A program made the translations under genes and the position numbers. This document shows positions 12,215 through 13,590 of a stretch of 13,590 nucleotides of DNA, in pieces; position 1 is the first letter of the stretch; every line of letters begins with the position of its first letter. Source of the DNA: Ilumatobacteraceae bacterium. Its GTDB lineage: Bacteria; Actinomycetota; Acidimicrobiia; Acidimicrobiales; Ilumatobacteraceae. The DNA lies in the NCBI GenBank assembly GCA_007117775.1, contig SKFX01000059.1:1-13590 (forward strand), in the 5' to 3' direction. The notes beneath the pieces were generated by a model. That model did not search any database, had not been told where the DNA came from, and worked only from the letters and a program-made list of their open reading frames with translations.

Positions 12215-13590
12215 TTGTCCGACACCTCTCTCAGCCCCGCAACCTCCGAAGAATCGAGCCCGATGGGTTCTTTCGACGAGGAGGGCAACTACACACCCCG
12301 CCAAGTGACGTCCGATGATCTCGGGATGTCATTCGAAGAAGCCATCGATGGCACCATCGTCGAAGTCGAAGATGGTCAGATGGTCAACGGCACGGTCGTC
12401 AAGATCGATCGTGATGAAGTGCTGCTCGATATCGGCTACAAGTCCGAAGGTGTCATCCCGTCGCGTGAATTGAGCATCCGCAACGATGTCAATCCCGCTG
12501 AGGTGGTCGAGCTCGGTGAGTCCATCGAGGCCCTCGTGCTGACCAAAGAGGACAAGGAGGGCCGTCTGGTCCTCTCCAAGAAGCGTGCCCAGTATGAGCG
12601 GGCGTGGGGTGATATCGAAGCCAAGAAGGAGCGCGACGAGATCGTGCACGGGCCGGTCATCGAGGTGGTCAAGGGTGGCCTGATCGTCGATATCGGTTTG
12701 CGCGGCTTTCTGCCGGCCTCGCTCGTTGAGCTGCGCCGGGTCCGCGATCTGGCGCCGTATATCGGCCAGACCGTGCACGCCAAGATCATCGAGCTGGACA
12801 AGAATCGCAACAATGTGGTGCTGTCGCGACGGGCCTATCTCGAAGAGACCCAGAAAGAGACCCGCGATTCGTTCCTCACCAACCTCAAGGTCGGCGAGGT
12901 GCGCGAGGGAACCGTCTCCTCGGTCGTCAGCTTCGGCGCCTTCGTCGATCTCGGTGGGATGGACGGACTCATCCATGTCAGCGAATTGTCCTGGAAGCAC
13001 GTCGATCATCCGGGCTCGGTGGTGCAGGTCGGCGATCCGGTCAAGGTGCAGGTGCTCGACGTCGACTTCAGCCGCGAGCGCATCTCGCTCTCGCTCAAGG
13101 CGACTCAGGCCGATCCCTGGCAGGAGTTCGCCGAGGGTCACGAGGTGGGCCAGCTGGTCTACGGTCGTGTCACCAAGCTGGTGCAGTTCGGAGCGTTCGT
13201 ACAGGTCGGTGACGGGATCGAGGGCTTGGTGCACATCTCGGAGATGTCGGCCCATCATGTCGATTCACCCGAACTCGTCGTGACCCCCGGCGAGGAACTG
13301 TGGGTGAAGATCATCGATCTGGATCTGCAGCGCCGTCGTATCAGCCTGTCCATCAAGCAGGCCGCTGAGGGTGGAGAACTCGCTGAGGAGTACCGCGAGC
13401 ACTTCGAGGTGGACGAGCACGGCAACTGGACCGCTGGCGACCCAGATGAGGTCGAGGCGGCCTGGGCTGAATACGCCAATGAGAGTGCCGGTGAGGTGGC
13501 TCCGGTCGCTGAGGTCGATGGCGCGGTCGAAGCCGTGCCGACGCTCGAGGCTGAGCCAGCTGCAGAGCCCGAGCCAGCTGCAGAGCCCGA
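12215..13590 (+). CDS. rpsA: 30S ribosomal protein S1 (RpsA), 3' end outside the window
   Basis: S1 is the mRNA-binding 30S protein. About 458 residues are visible. Four S1 (OB-fold) domains lie at roughly 54-124, 142-208, 226-296 and 311-382; domains 3 and 4 have the clearest RNA-binding signatures (SFGAFVDLGGMDGLIHVSELSW, then QFGAFVQVGDGIEGLVHISEM). The actinobacterial four-domain form is expected, followed here by an acidic Ala/Pro/Glu tail still open at the window end. The start is uncertain. TTG 12215 gives a natural MSDTS-type N terminus and about 37 nt of leader after the predicted transcription start. ATG 12263 (MGSFDEEG) and ATG 12326 (MSFEEAID) are in-frame alternatives. None has a strong Shine-Dalgarno. 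In mycobacteria coaE follows; it would be beyond the edge. Confidence 0.94.
   Translation, partial: MSDTSLSPATSEESSPMGSFDEEGNYTPRQVTSDDLGMSFEEAIDGTIVEVEDGQMVNGTVVKIDRDEVLLDIGYKSEGVIPSRELSIRNDVNPAEVVELGESIEALVLTKEDKEGRLVLSKKRAQYERAWGDIEAKKERDEIVHGPVIEVVKGGLIVDIGLRGFLPASLVELRRVRDLAPYIGQTVHAKIIELDKNRNNVVLSRRAYLEETQKETRDSFLTNLKVGEVREGTVSSVVSFGAFVDLGGMDGLIHVSELSWKHVDHPGSVVQVGDPVKVQVLDVDFSRERISLSLKATQADPWQEFAEGHEVGQLVYGRVTKLVQFGAFVQVGDGIEGLVHISEMSAHHVDSPELVVTPGEELWVKIIDLDLQRRRISLSIKQAAEGGELAEEYREHFEVDEHGNWTAGDPDEVEAAWAEYANESAGEVAPVAEVDGAVEAVPTLEAEPAAEPEPAAEP
13553..13590 (+). repeat. In-frame 18-nt tandem repeat in the rpsA tail
   Basis: The unit GAGCCAGCTGCAGAGCCC is present twice without mismatch (13553-13570 and 13571-13588), and the first two bases of a possible third copy end the window. 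Each unit encodes Glu-Pro-Ala-Ala-Glu-Pro. The true copy number lies outside the window. Confidence 0.85.

Noticed and set aside
11155..12288. 377-codon minus-strand frame across polA, the methyltransferase and the rpsA promoter
   Set aside because: It is antisense to two good genes and to a promoter, with no domain signal.
12329..13258. 309-codon minus-strand frame opposite rpsA
   Set aside because: It is rich in Asp/His/Leu repeats that mirror the S1 repeats, so it is an antisense artefact.
1..13590. Mobile element, CRISPR array, prophage or defence system
   Set aside because: I found no transposase, integrase, spaced direct repeats or phage-like genes. Every gene but two (the coiled-coil protein and the methyltransferase) is a housekeeping family, and composition is even across the window.

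Overview
The window is a dense, GC-rich stretch of bacterial chromosome and looks actinobacterial. The order trp genes, then an ANTAR response regulator (PdtaR type), then polA, then rpsA is the order known from mycobacteria and other Actinobacteria. The acyl carrier protein (ACP) ketoreductase also resembles mycobacterial MabA. The fatty-acid genes form a dissociated type II (FAS II) set with no mycolate-specific neighbours, so a non-mycolate lineage such as Acidimicrobiia is plausible. That placement is inference from gene order and protein style.

Layout. Positions 82-2713 (+) hold trpF-trpB-trpA, the last steps of tryptophan synthesis, coupled by 4-nt ATGA overlaps. Positions 2746-3162 (+) hold a FabZ-type 3-hydroxyacyl-ACP dehydratase with its own likely leaderless promoter. 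It converges on a minus-strand FAS II operon (7558 down to 3187) in the order fabD, fabH, fabG, acpP, fabF. Together with fabZ this covers malonyl loading, initiation, elongation, ketoreduction and dehydration. The enoyl-ACP reductase is not in the window.

A short divergent region (7559-7623) separates fabD from a plus-strand tRNA-Leu(CAA) gene. It carries a perfect inverted repeat and back-to-back promoter elements. After the tRNA comes a 9-bp hairpin, then a second plus-strand block: a small coiled-coil protein, the PdtaR-like regulator, DNA polymerase I, a class I SAM methyltransferase, and finally rpsA, which runs off the right edge. All but rpsA are joined by overlaps. rpsA has its own recognisable promoter.

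Initiation signals follow a pattern. First genes of units (fabZ, the coiled-coil gene, fabD, perhaps trpF) have a TAG-type -10 box 6-8 nt before the ATG, which suggests leaderless mRNAs. Several internal genes (fabG, acpP, pdtaR) have strong Shine-Dalgarno sequences, and others start by stop/start overlap.

The most unusual items are: FabD with a C-terminal extension resembling a biotinyl/lipoyl (barrel-sandwich) fold but lacking the modifiable lysine; a leucine tRNA with a short class I-type variable loop; the GTTACC-N4-GGTAAC palindrome between fabD and the tRNA; and an in-frame tandem repeat in the acidic tail of ribosomal protein S1. I see no mobile element, CRISPR array or defence system. 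No stretch over about 130 nt lacks a gene.
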